DNA of 64,000 nt from Adiantum capillus-veneris (Eukaryota; Streptophyta; Polypodiopsida; Polypodiales; Pteridaceae): positions 77,271,884 to 77,335,883 of the forward strand of contig CM043944.1 of NCBI GenBank assembly GCA_014529385.2, written 5' to 3'. Positions 46,302 to 57,470 of this stretch are shown piece after piece. Positions within the stretch are counted from its first letter, which is position 1. Each line of letters opens with the position of its first letter. A model generated the notes under the pieces. That model ran no database searches, was not told the DNA's origin, and worked only from the letters and a program-made list of their open reading frames with translations. A program made the translations under genes and the position numbers.

Positions 46302-48473
46302 CTACACACCTCCACAGCCAACATTGCAAATAATATTAGACATCAAGATAAATGCCGCACCATCCTGAATTTGAGAGACCATAGCCGCACGAAAAGCTGT
46401 TCTGCCTATATCCAATTCATTATGGGTCCTGCTCGTACCTAGCAAGCATACCCAGAAGCCAAGATCTGGCCGTATATTCATCCCCTGTAAGATGTTCTCC
46501 AATCTTTCAAAATCACCAGCACGTCCAAGAAGATCTACCATGCTGCAAAAATGTTGAAGACCTGGTGCTATCCCACAGTCAGTCGTCATGTGATGGAAGT
46601 ATTCAACACCCCGGATAACAAGGCCTTTATGGCTACAAGCAGACAGCAGCGAAGCAAATGTGATCGCATCTGGCTTCATATCAGCCTGTACCATTCGATC
46701 AAAAGTGTCAAAGCAAGCTGTGCTGTTGCCGACTCCTGCATAGCCCGTTATACATGCAGTCCACGACACAGCATCGCTATTTTCCAAGCTATTGAAGACT
46801 GCTTGAGCATCTGCCATGCTTGCACAGCTCCCATATGCATGAATAAGAGTGTTGGTCAAAGAAGAATTTTGGTCCATTCCTGCAGAAACAATGATGAAAT
46901 GAAGCTCTCTGCACAATTCCAGGCTTCCAATTTCACTGCAAGCTTGTAAAGTGCACAATAATGTAACATCACTGAGTGGCATAGACTGTGCTTTTATCCT
47001 TTCAAACAGAGAAAAAGCTTTTTCTTCTTGACCATGTTCTGCATATGCTGAAAGCATGGCATTCCATGCCATGATATCACGCTGGTACAATTCATTAAAC
47101 ACCTTTTCTGCCTCTGAAAGGGACCCATGTTTACCATACATGGTTATAAGGACAGTGCCAATTACAACATTGGAAGAAAAACCTTTCGAACGCACATCCA
47201 TATGTATGGCCCGAACTATATCCATGGCTGGAACGCCAGCATCACTGACAGATTGTTCTCTTGCAAGAATGCAGCAAGCTTGAAGCACAATCACAAATGT
47301 CTGCTCATCTGGGCGAACACCTGCTTTTACCATCTGCTCATAGAACTGCAAAGATTTCTTTGCTTGATTATTTTGTACATAAGCGGAAAACATGACCGTC
47401 CATATTGCACTATTTCTTTCAGGTGAATTCAGAAATACATTCTCAGCCTCTGCCAGGGTCCCAAACTTTTCATACAAGCTTACCAATATTGTACTTACAT
47501 AAAGGTCCAAAGATAAGCTCTTCTTTCTAGCATCCGCATGTAATGCTCGAGTAATTTCTAGGGTGATAGTCTTCACACTCTGCTCTTCCATGTCTCCGAG
47601 AGTTTCGCAAGCTTGAAGAGCAGCTACAAATGTCTGCATGTCCAACCTGACACCTTCCTGTCGCATCTGACGGTAGAGAAGCAAAGCCTTTTCTCCCTGG
47701 CCGTGTTGCACATATGCTGAAAGCATAGCTGACCAGCACACAACATCTCGAGAGTGAAGGCCACAGAATGTATTTTCAGCTTCAATTACTGACCCACAAT
47801 TAGCATACATGGTAATGAGGCTGGCACCCACAAAGAGGTCCATGTGGTAGCCTTTGCTCCGTGCTTCGTCATGTAGCTTTCTGCCTTGTCCGAGATCAAG
47901 AATGTTTCCACACGCTCTAAAAAGGCTCACAAAAGTAAAATCATCTGGTTCAACACCATCTTCCCGCATCCTATGATACAGGCGAAGTGCTTCCTCGCTG
48001 TGACCACAGTCCACAAATGCGGTGATGATGGCAGTCCAAGAGTAGACAGTTCGCAAAGACAATCCATGATGAATGAGGCATGCATCTCTCAGACCACCGC
48101 ACTTGGCAAGAGTGACCACCAGATAGTCACCAAGAGAACCTTCGAGGCAAACATGATGCTCGTCGAGATGGGAACGGACCTGCTTTGCATGCAGAAGAGA
48201 CTTCTTTCGATTGCAGGCTTTGAGAAGGGCCATGTATGTACTGCGGGACACAGAAGATGATGATGGATCGTAGAGTGAGAGGGCATGGACGGCTTGATCA
48301 AGAAGGCCATGGTTGCAGAGGGAAACAACTGGACTTTTGGAGGGTTCAGCCAGAATGGGCCTAGGCTTGGGCGAGTGCCTCTGGAGGTTTTTCTCCTTTT
48401 CATGCGTGTGCAGCTCATCTTGCTTTGGTTGTATTGTAGCAGCAGCAGCATCCAGCAAATTAAGTGCTACCAT
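46302..48473 (-). CDS. PLS-type pentatricopeptide-repeat protein, C-terminus cut within E1
   Basis: 723 residues from the ATG at 48473-48471, which has a strong plant start context (GCCATGG). PPR proteins bind organellar RNA and guide editing, splicing or stability. After an N-terminal region without repeats (1-75), P, L and S motifs follow in order. P motifs start near 144, 245, 356, 468 and 569 (SWTAIITAFVDCGHSEEALR, CWSAMLSAYVQHGQGEKALL and similar). Two L motifs, near 290-310 and 403-422, carry insertions. An E1-like motif starts near 670 (PDLGFWVCLLGTSRTHNELD) and breaks off after FILMSNI, replaced by ICNVGCGGV. No E2 or DYW domain follows in any frame nearby. The N-terminus could be an organelle transit peptide. 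The ORF has no internal stop. Confidence 0.93.
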   Translation of the reverse strand: MVALNLLDAAAATIQPKQDELHTHEKEKNLQRHSPKPRPILAEPSKSPVVSLCNHGLLDQAVHALSLYDPSSSSVSRSTYMALLKACNRKKSLLHAKQVRSHLDEHHVCLEGSLGDYLVVTLAKCGGLRDACLIHHGLSLRTVYSWTAIITAFVDCGHSEEALRLYHRMREDGVEPDDFTFVSLFRACGNILDLGQGRKLHDEARSKGYHMDLFVGASLITMYANCGSVIEAENTFCGLHSRDVVCWSAMLSAYVQHGQGEKALLLYRQMRQEGVRLDMQTFVAALQACETLGDMEEQSVKTITLEITRALHADARKKSLSLDLYVSTILVSLYEKFGTLAEAENVFLNSPERNSAIWTVMFSAYVQNNQAKKSLQFYEQMVKAGVRPDEQTFVIVLQACCILAREQSVSDAGVPAMDIVRAIHMDVRSKGFSSNVVIGTVLITMYGKHGSLSEAEKVFNELYQRDIMAWNAMLSAYAEHGQEEKAFSLFERIKAQSMPLSDVTLLCTLQACSEIGSLELCRELHFIIVSAGMDQNSSLTNTLIHAYGSCASMADAQAVFNSLENSDAVSWTACITGYAGVGNSTACFDTFDRMVQADMKPDAITFASLLSACSHKGLVIRGVEYFHHMTTDCGIAPGLQHFCSMVDLLGRAGDFERLENILQGMNIRPDLGFWVCLLGTSRTHNELDIGRTAFRAAMVSQIQDGAAFILMSNIICNVGCGGV

Positions 48474-48493
48474 GGCATCTTTGTGCACCGCAT
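48467..48493 (-). other. Short upstream ORF overlapping the PPR start
   Basis: ATG at 48493-48491 opens an eight-codon ORF (MRCTKMPW) whose TAG lies four bases past the first base of the PPR ATG. If it is in the transcript it would reduce translation of the main frame. Confidence 0.55.
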
Positions 48494-49860
48494 GTTCTCT
48501 CTCTCACAGTGAGCCGCTCTCCCGACTCGACCAGACTCGACCTGACTGAAGTGCCAGAGTGCCATTGAATTGGAGTTGCCAAGTAAGAGCGCATTCGCAC
48601 GTCGATGGGCACTGGGCAGGGTTTAAGCTAACGTACTCAGATTTGGCGCCTTGCTGTATACTGTTAAGGAGCCTGCTTCTGTTAGCAAATGCTGCCTGTG
48701 AGTCTCAACTCTTCCGAAATCGGCAAAGTTGGAAAATGCCTCTTCTGCTGAATAAGGCTGGGATCAAACGAGGCAGAGGCAGAGGTAAGGAAAGGGGCGT
48801 GTTGCCTTGGTGGCGCTCTCTCACTGGGCAAAAAGGAGGCTACAAACTTTCGGACCCACCTCAAGATGAACGAGCCCGACCCCCCCGCCCCCCGCCCCCC
48901 AAAAATGCAGAGCTCCATCTGCTTTTGCAGTGCAAAATGTAGATCTCTGAGGTTGAACCTCAATTGGCGGCTCTCATGTTTGCTACGAATCAGTAGAGTT
49001 TCCTACCTCCGCCTCTTGTGAACAGTGAGGCTGCAAACAGCCTTCGAGGCTCTTATTACCGTCTTAACTTTAAACACAAATGCTCAGGCTAACATAGAGT
49101 TGTTCTTAACTTAAGAGATTGGCATGATGGCATCACTAAAACGCTCATATAGCATGATGGTGAGCAACAACAAGAGAGAGGGAGAGAGTGACATTTCCAC
49201 AGAGATTCAAGCTTTCCATGCCTTGTAAATAGCCAAAAGGGTCAAATGGGCCCCTTAAATTTGCTTTGTTTTTGTAAGCCTGTGTCTCTTTCTCCCGAGG
49301 CCTATAGAAAACGTTTCGTGCAGATAACATGGCAATGAGGATGAAAATATCATTATTGTAGCCAAGCTCCATGCTAGCAAACAGCATTTTTTACAAAGGA
49401 GGTTCCAAAGGAAACTCAACCATCTTCATTCCCAACTTTGTCCAAAGCTTTTCCTCATCAAGGGCTCCTAAACTACAGAATTGTTCCATGGCCCGTTATT
49501 AGAGCTTGTGGAGACGGTAGATCATTAAAATCAAAGGCTAATAAATCACTAATGCTATAGCATTCAACTCCGAAGTTGTATTTACAACAAGCAGAGAGCA
49601 CAACGGCCATGAAAAACATATGCAAAAGTATGTGCAAAATAGCAAATTGAAGCATGTATATTTGAGAGGCACAAGGAAGAGATGCAGAGAGGGAAAGAGA
49701 ACACGTATGTGCACCTCTTATAGGTGAGTGCTACACATGCACGGGAGAGTAAAGGGAAGAGAGGAGATGATCAACACCTAATGGGGCAAAGACTACTCCT
49801 CCTCCACAAGAGTCCCTCGACGAACCCATGTTAGCCTATTTATGAATTCCAAAAATGTTC
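48494..49860. other. Region upstream of the PPR gene
   Basis: Presumably contains the promoter and 5' untranslated region; I cannot point to a certain TATA box. A C-rich run lies at 48880-48900. No further gene is supported. Confidence 0.55.
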
Positions 49861-49861
49861 A

Positions 49862-49864
<3 letters not shown>

Positions 49865-49899
<35 letters not shown>
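49865..49899. repeat. (GA)n microsatellite
   Basis: About 17 GA units. Confidence 0.95.
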
Positions 49900-49902
<3 letters not shown>

Positions 49903-49921
49903 ATCCATGAGCATCTGACAT

Positions 49922-50095
49922 CTAATAGGTTAAGGTGGATGGGTTAATGTGCCATTAAATGGCATAAGCATAATTAGAATAGAGTTAACTTAAGGCTTGA
50001 TATTGGGCATATTAGGTTAAGGTGGATGGGTTAATGTGCCATTGATAGCATAAGCATAATTAGAATAGAGTTAACTTAGGGTTTGATATTGGGCA
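49922..50095. repeat. Tandem duplication of about 87 bp
   Basis: Two nearly identical copies, each with TTAGGTTAAGGTGGATGGG and ending in TTGATATTGGGCA. They differ by a few bases and a 3-base indel. Confidence 0.88.
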
Positions 50096-51253
50096 CACAT
50101 TACAATAGAGTATAGTTGCAAAATGATAGACTTAGTTTTTTTATTGAGCATAATGTGCCTCTATATAGGCATATACAAAGAGGAAGCCTTTTGACACATG
50201 AAGCATATATGTGGCTTCTTATGCACAAACACAAGTGGCTATGCTTTACACATGGATTGTAAGAGGTTCTTCACATGGGTTATTGGCACATCGCTTTTCT
50301 AGGTGGAAGAGGTTGTTCACACAAGAGATGGAACAAAAGCATGCATCCCAACAATCCTCCCCTATGTGGGTTTTATTGCACTACTCACACACACTCCTCC
50401 CCTCAAAACACACACAAGGTAGGCACACAAGGTGATAGTAGGGTATGGAACACAAAGTATTCCCCCAGTCACAAGGTGGGATTCACAAATCCTCCCATAC
50501 ACACAAAAAACAGGGAAGTACATTTGAGTGCACATCACATTTGTTTGTTGGTTGTTGGAGGATTTTCTCCCCCACGTACTGCAAAACTTGTTGTAATTTT
50601 TGTTGTCCTTGACATATCTTGATGTTGTTGTTGTCGATGGTTTGATCCGATGCAGAATGTGAAAATGCAAAGAAAGACACAATGCACACATATGTACAAT
50701 GGAGGGAAAAACCACGTGGAAAAAAACCCTCAAATTATTTATGCTATGCAAAATGACTTTTAAATTATTTTGAATATGTTGGAGAATGTCTTCCAACTAC
50801 TATCCCTTCGTTATATTTTCCTTTGAGCATTTCTTCGAGAGGAATCCAAGTGATCTTGGATACCTCATATGCAAGCAAAGCTTTGGCAAGATCATTTTCT
50901 GTTGCTTCTTCTTTGGGCTCAAAACCAGGTGGATACTTCAGTCTTTCTCCAAAGCCAAGATCGGCTCTTCCAAAGTTCGTTCAATACTCCTCTATCTCAA
51001 ACTTGATCAGTGTTTGATCAGCTCTTCCTCAATGGATTCGTCTTCTCATTTCCTCGCAAGACTTCGTTCACAAATTTGACCAAGATTAGCAATTTTGGAT
51101 TCAATGCTTGTTGATAAGTGTAATCTGATGGAGAATTTGCTGATTAAACTCCGCTTAGTGTTGATTGAGACTCAAATTTTCCAATCCAATCCTTTCCAAG
51201 TTGATACTAGTCTTCAAGAACTTTGATCACATTGCCAATTTCCTCAAACCCAA

Positions 51254-51267
51254 GGGCTCTAATACCA
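51254..51267 (-). promoter_or_regulatory. Primer-binding-like site (Met tRNA type)
   Basis: The minus strand reads TGGTATTAGAGCCC, the form also seen in T. Confidence 0.65.
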
Positions 51268-51274
51268 CAGCTAG

Positions 51275-51960
51275 ACGATTCAAGAGAACGGATGCCAAAA
51301 ATCTCAAGCTTTCCACACACACACACACACACACACACCCTTCATACCTCTCACCATCTCACCCTTTCTAAGCAAATACGCACACACATGTAGACAAAGA
51401 CAACACAATCTATACACACACATACACACTAACATAGTTCAGATGGTGAAAGCTTCTAGAATGATGTAGACAATATTACTTCACACATCATAGCTTAAGA
51501 GAAGGAGAGAGAGAATTGCGCAAGACAATGGACTAAAGTGATAACCCCCAAACACCACGGCACCTCTTTTGAAGTTGGATATTTTTAATTGTTCATTAAA
51601 CCAAGTTGGTGCCAAAAAATAGAGGCCTCTCTTTACACTTGAGTTCATGGGGGGTACCTACCACTTATTGCATGAACCTTCACAGGGTAGGACCTCACTT
51701 ACTTTGTACAACTGAGCCACATAGGCCTATTGGAAAAAATAACTACAACACACATGCTCAAATAAATGGCCAAGAGGATTATTAGTTTTATTTCCAACTT
51801 CTTCTCCTCAATTTCTAGAGTTTCAATCTACACATCATCAACTCATTTATTAGTGAACAAGAAAGACAATATAGTAGTTAACCATTACATGCTTAGCTAT
51901 ATCAATTGTAATGCTTAACCACATACTATGGAAGGGAGCCTAATATCATAACATATGTGC
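51275..51960 (-). repeat. LTR related to 12381-12768
   Basis: Begins on the minus strand TGTTATGATATTAGGCTCCC. The part 51600-51960 aligns with the R2 LTR fragment. An (AC)n tract lies at 51318-51339. The inner end is not sharp. Confidence 0.55.
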
Positions 51961-52355
51961 ATATGACAATGATGCAAAAGAGAAAGAGGATCATGTTATT
52001 GATACTTTCCTATTGCTTTACATGCATATTGTTCAACATGTGGTGATAACCCTACTAATGGGAATGCTTATTGAGAGGGGGTGCATGTATTGCAAAGTAA
52101 ATATGGGTTTTCAGCTCACATATGTGTTTTTGAAGAAGGTCAGAGAGAGGACTTGTGGATGGATAAGTTTATGTGTATGATGTATGCTCCAAGATTGACG
52201 AACACAAGGAAAGACATCAAGGAGGAATCTACATCTATGTATGTCTAGAGTTGTGTGAAGCTACAACTCATTTTTTTTGGCAGATGATGATGACGTGCAA
52301 GGTTCTACCACATATGGGCTATAATTATAGCTTTGTGCCCTCTCTTAAGTCATCA

Positions 52356-52381
<26 letters not shown>
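51961..52381. other. Flank of R5 ending in a (GA)n tract
   Basis: No gene seen. The last 26 bases are (GA)n, the target of R5; the other side of the target is at 60744. Confidence 0.6.
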
Positions 52382-52386
<5 letters not shown>

Positions 52387-53090
52387 TAAAATATAATATC
52401 TAACTTTACCAAATGATTTTATCATATTAAACTGGTCATTTAATATGGGAAGATAAAAGGGAAACAAGAGTTAGGATATAGATATTTGCTTCTAGACCTA
52501 TCTCAACAGGGGACCAAAAGGAGAAATTATTGCATCTCAATAGGGGTTCAAAAGGAGACGGTCTACCAGAGAGCAATGTGCAATAAGTGCTTCTAGATTT
52601 ACCTCAGCAAGGGACCAAGAGGAGAGATGGTTACATCTCAATATGGGTTCAAAAGGAGGTAGTATATCAAAGAGCAATCTTGCTAACTAAAGTGCTTAAA
52701 GTATTTGTGGGAACCTTGCCCAAAGCTTGAGGTGATTTTTATGCTTAAATGACTAAGGTTCTTGAAGTGTTCAATTCAAAGATAAACTCTCAAGAGGCAT
52801 AAACGTTTCCATGCTTAATTGACTAAGTACTTGAAGTGTTCAATTCAAACCAAATGACTTAAGAAGCATACAAGACACATGTCAAAATCCTCCACATGTA
52901 GCCCTCATGATATGCTTTAAAGGAGTCCAATGAGAATTTAGATGCACAAAAATCAATCATTAAGTTCTTTCTCTCAAAGAGAAAAAAGAGGACACATGTC
53001 CAAATGATATAATTAAATAATACAAGAGAGAGAGGGAGAGGAAGAGAGAGAGAGAGGTGTGTACCAAGCATGAGAGGGGGTATACTCTCC

Positions 53091-53123
<33 letters not shown>

Positions 53124-53810
53124 ATTGTCTGAAGTGCAAAGTGTAAGAGCTCCATCTCCTTCTCCAAGCTTGTTGAGAAGTTGAGAGCCTACACCAACAC
53201 TCTTGGCTATGGAATGTAAATCCAACCAAGAGCCATGCTTCAATGCTTAAGCTTGCCATCTTCTTTATCTTCATTAATATGCTATTATGCTATGCTAAGC
53301 AAGAAGAGTGATGATAAGTGAGAAACTATTTCTTTCTCCTATGAATGATTCTTCTTCCTCTTCCCTACCCTCATTCCCTGCTAGCTCTCTCCACCTTCGA
53401 AGGTGTTTGAGGCCTTGGAACTGATCCTTTGGATAGTTGATGCTTTTTGCAAAGTCTATGTTATGCTCAAGATGCATGAAGCTTTCCATCTTCATAGCAT
53501 CACCAAGGTCACAAGGAACACAAAGATTGTATTGTACCAAGTCTCTCTTGATGGGAGAATTTATAATACAAACGCCTTTTGGAGGGGGAACCGGCTCCAA
53601 GTAAATCCGGTCCTCGACTATTTTTGTCATGTTCTCTAACACTCTCAATCTTACAAAGTATTGTTCATGCTAAGTTAATTAAGTACTATGTTCATGTTGC
53701 TACCATCAATTAAGTTCACCCTCTATGTTCTCAAAGTGATCTCACAAAAATGCTCACTTTAGTTCTCTTAATTCCGTTATTCTCAAAGTTCATAGGCCAT
53801 TTCCATTACA
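52382..53810 (+). repeat. R5 5' LTR
   Basis: Starts AGTCATAAAATATAATATC, its first T changed to A against the other copy, and ends CCATTTCCATTACA. It has two 101-bp repeat units in U3. Compared with the 3' LTR it lacks about 140 bases after 52675 and 20 bases near 52911. Confidence 0.92.
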
Positions 53811-54219
53811 TTAGTATCAGAGTGTTTGGTTTCTCTTTTCTTGCTTAAGAAGAGAGGTCCTTAAGTAGCCTATTAATGGTTGATTTTGTTAATTATATTA
53901 GGATAAGTGGGATTGGAATCTATTATCGGTTTTGTTGAGCCCATTATGTGGGATATAATGCACACCTCAGGAGCTTTGGTCTTAATAATGGAGTCTTTTT
54001 AGATTTGCCTACGACTTTACCATTATTGAGCCATAAGAAGTCCTAAAGAAGCTATCCCTCGGCAATTTTGCTATGTTAGACCCACCCCACTCTATAATTA
54101 ACCAATTCGAGCCATGGGTGTAGATACTTAAGTGCTTATTTTTAAAGGCTAAGAGGAGTAGCAACTAAGGTTTTGAATTGCTAAAAACTACACTAAGCAA
54201 ACACATAAGTATAATTAGC
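53811..54219 (+). other. R5 leader with primer site
   Basis: The primer site is at 53811-53823. The rest is non-coding leader, also found in R3 and R1. Confidence 0.75.
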
Positions 54220-55560
54220 ATGGCTGACAATAACTAATAGAGTAGAATGAACATTGATAACTTTGATTTTGCACATGAAGGTGCTAATGATGATGCCCCC
54301 ATGTTTATCAATTATCTTGTTACTAGGTTGCATCAAGCTATGGGCAACCCTACTTTGCAAGCCGAAGTTACCCAACAACTTCGTGCTTATGGGATTTCCC
54401 TTCCTCTCCAAGAGGAGAGAGAGTTTAGGAGGCCTCTCGATGAGACTCCCAAAAACAAGACTCTCTCCCATAAGAGAGAAGGAATCCAAAGAACGAGAAA
54501 GAAGCAAATCCCTAAGTTCCTCTGAAGATGTGACTCCACGAAGGTGGCGGTTTAGACTGTCGCCAACTCCTCCCAAGAGGAAACGGTCAACCCATAGTCC
54601 TTCTCCTCGTCATTCCAAGAGGGAAGAGAGGAAACAAAGGAAGAAAAAGGCAAGAAAGAGGTCACCCTCTTCTCCTTCTTCTTCACCTTCCTCCTGTCCT
54701 GACGAAAGCAATAGTTAGCTCCTAGAGAATACAAGAGGAGAGGACGTCGCAAAACTTACCCTCCATGGCGAAGGTTCCAAAAGCTCAAGAAATTCAAAGA
54801 GGGAGGAAAGAGTATCTCTTTTCTCACCTATAATGGCACCTTTGGTGCCACTGACAAAGTATTGGCCTTCATCCAACAATTTGATGTGGCCTTTGGAGAG
54901 GAGGGCTTCACGGAGTCCTCCAAGCTACACCATGTAGCTATACACTTCCAGAAATATGCTCGTCAATGGTGGGCTAGCCTCGTGGCAACGGCGAGGCCCG
55001 AAAGACATGGAAATCTCGAGTTTCCATAATGAATCAATTCCTTGCAAGTGATGCCAAGGACAAAGTGCTCACCGAATGGCAAAGTTTGAATTGCTCTTCA
55101 ATGAGTCTATCCACAAATATGTAGACAAGTTTTGGGATTTACATCTCAAAGCTACAGTCTTTCAAAGGATAGACTGCACCAAACAAAAGTAACAATTTTG
55201 TGCGAGATTACCTGAAGAAATGGCCGAGTATGTCAACTCACAATGGCCTAGCACTATCACCGAAGTCATCCACCAGACTATGGTTGCTTCAAGGATCAAT
55301 TTCCAACAAGGAGCAAGAAGAAATTTCAAGCCCATGGAAAACAAAGATCAAAATGAAGCTAAAGGGAAGAGCAATGCTCAAAACTCTTCCCAAGGCAACA
55401 CCAACAAAAACAAGTCCAAGAAGAAAAGAGCTTACAAAGGTAAAAATAAGCTCTCTCTCAAAGAATTAGAGGCTTTTCGTAAAGACCATAAATGCTTTAA
55501 GTGTAGGAGCAAGGACATGGTTATCGTTCTTGCCCCAAAAGAAATGTACACAATGACACT
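54220..55560 (+). pseudogene. R5 gag
   Basis: The ATG at 54220 is followed within five codons by TAA and TAG, where R3 has Gln and Glu codons. Then come MNIDNFDFAHEGANDDAP and INYLVTRLHQAMGNPTLQAE, a basic Ser/Arg segment, and the gag domain (VLAFIQQFDVAFGEEGFTES). The zinc knuckle near 55494-55535 is frameshifted as in R1 (CFKC in one frame). Stops and shifts are spread throughout. Confidence 0.9.
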
Positions 55561-56280
55561 CCTAGAGTTTCCATGGTTGAAGCTCCAAAAGAGGATACTC
55601 ATTGCAAAGACTCATCCATTTCCTATGTTTGGGGAAAAGTAAGGAAGCATGATGTCTTCATCTTGTTTGACCATGGCTCTACTCATAACTTTATATCAAC
55701 GGAGTTGGCCACCAAGTTGGGCATTCAAGCTTTTGAGATGGGAGATAATGTAACTGCTAACACAGCTTTCAAGGGATAGCAAGCCTTCGTTACTCTCTTG
55801 ATTGGGAAGTTGAGGCTTCATGTGTCCAAAGCTACGTCGACAAAGAAGACTTTTTTATCTCTTCTCTCCAACATGAGGATGTTATCCTAGGGGCACCATG
55901 GTTCAACCGCATGGCTGCCAACATGAAGTTCCCTAAAAGGAGAATCTACTTCACGTACAGGGAGAAGAGCATGTACATAGATACTAATGAGTTGGGGAAC
56001 ACCATATCCCTGGTAAGTATGCTTGCTTTTGATAAGTCAATGAAAAGCTCTATTTTTTGCGTATATGATTTTTGTTAGAGAATCTGTAAATGATCCTAAT
56101 GTTTTCTCACAAGTAGCAATAAAAAGAATCAAGAGGAATTAGAGTTGTCTACTTTCCTAAATGGTTTCCAAGATGTTTTCGTTGATGACATCCCTAGTGA
56201 GCTACCTCCAAAATGAGGGATGATGACCATGCAATTGAGCTCCTACCAGGAAGCTCACCGCCTAACAAGCCTCCTTATTG
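55561..56280 (+). pseudogene. R5 protease region
   Basis: The active-site region reads FDHGSTHNFISTELATKLG, so the central Ser/Thr is His. Further on the usual VILGAPWFNRMAANMKF is present. The linker to RT follows with several stops. Confidence 0.85.
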
Positions 56281-57470
56281 AGTTTCCCAAGCTCAACAAG
56301 AGAAGATCATGAGGCAAGTGCAAGAATTGGTGGAAAAGGGAATGGTGAGGCCTAGCTCCTCTCCATTCTATTCACCAGTACTGTCAGCGAAAAAGAAAGA
56401 TGGCACATATCACATATTTGTCCACTATAGAGAACCAAATAGGATCACTACTAAAAAAAGAGATTTCATGTGTCGCAAGTAGAATATCTACTTGATAAGT
56501 TACAAGTTTTGGCCCGACAAATGCTTCAGATGCATTCAAACTCATGATGGACAAAAATCTTCACGCCACTCAAATTATTTGGAGGATTACAAGCAACACC
56601 TCTAGGTAATCTTTCAAGTTGTGAGAGAGAATAAGCTTTTCATTAATCAAAAGAAAAGTGAATTTTGCCTACAAGAGATTCAATATTTAGGTCACATTAT
56701 CTCTGAAGACGACACCCGTATGGATCCAACAATGTTAGAGGTAATAAAAGGATGGCCTAATCCAAGGAATCTACACGAGCTACAAAGCTTTATATGTATG
56801 TGTGCATCCTATAGATGCTTCATCAAAAAATTCTCGCTAATAGCAGGCCCATTACATGACTTAACAAAAAAGAACGTTAAGTATTCATGACTGCAAAAGT
56901 GCAAGAAGCTTTTGAGAAGCTTATCTCTCAATTTGTACTCACACTACTAGATCTCTCAAAGTCATTTGAGGTCCAATGTGATGCTTGTGGTGATTGTCTT
57001 GGAGCTATTTTGCTTCAAGAAGGGCATGCCATAGCATATGAGAGTCAAAGCGTCAACTTCGATAAGCAAGTATTGGGCAAATATGAAAAAGAACTACTAG
57101 TTGTTCTATATGCCCTAGACACATGGAAACGCTATCTCTTGGGGGCTCCATTCATCTTACAAATGGATCACAAAGCCTCAAGAACTTCATGATGCAAACC
57201 AAGCTCTCCGACAAAAAAATGAGGTGGGCAAATTTTCTTTCGCAATTCAAATTCCATATTGCTCACATTGCTGGCAAGCACAATCAAGTGGTCCATGCAA
57301 TTTCACGACAGCCAAGGAAAAATGTGGCATCTATAGCAACTCACAATGATCTATCTTTTATGATAGATGAGTATGCTATTGACCGAGACTTTAAGTACGT
57401 AACTACAGTCTTTGCATTAGGGAAGAAAAAAAAAAGAATCATTCACCTTAGAGGATGGTTATCTTCCAAA
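56281..57470 (+). pseudogene. R5 reverse transcriptase remnant and RNase H
   Basis: The RT N-terminal part (LVEKGMVRPSSSP) is recognisable. A deletion removes the region that should carry the catalytic aspartates (between about 56450 and 56600). The RT end (FCLQEIQYLGHIISEDDTRM) and RNase H (VQCDACGDCLGAILLQEGHA, ELLVVLYALDTWKRYLLG, QMDHKASRTS) follow. Confidence 0.88.

Larger units (their letters stand above)
50100..51960 (-). mobile_element. Remnant of an LTR element with an R2-family LTR
   Basis: On the minus strand a likely 5' LTR (about 51275-51960) is followed by a primer-site-like TGGTATTAGAGCCC at 51254-51267. Further left, near 50760-51030, there is a possible coding stretch with the residues GFEPKEEATENDLAKALLAY and TWIPLEEML, interrupted by stops. 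I do not recognise it. The left boundary is not defined. Confidence 0.5.

Noticed and set aside
47886-48260. Plus-strand ORFs across the PPR gene
   Set aside because: They are antisense shadows of the PPR coding frame, with no independent evidence.
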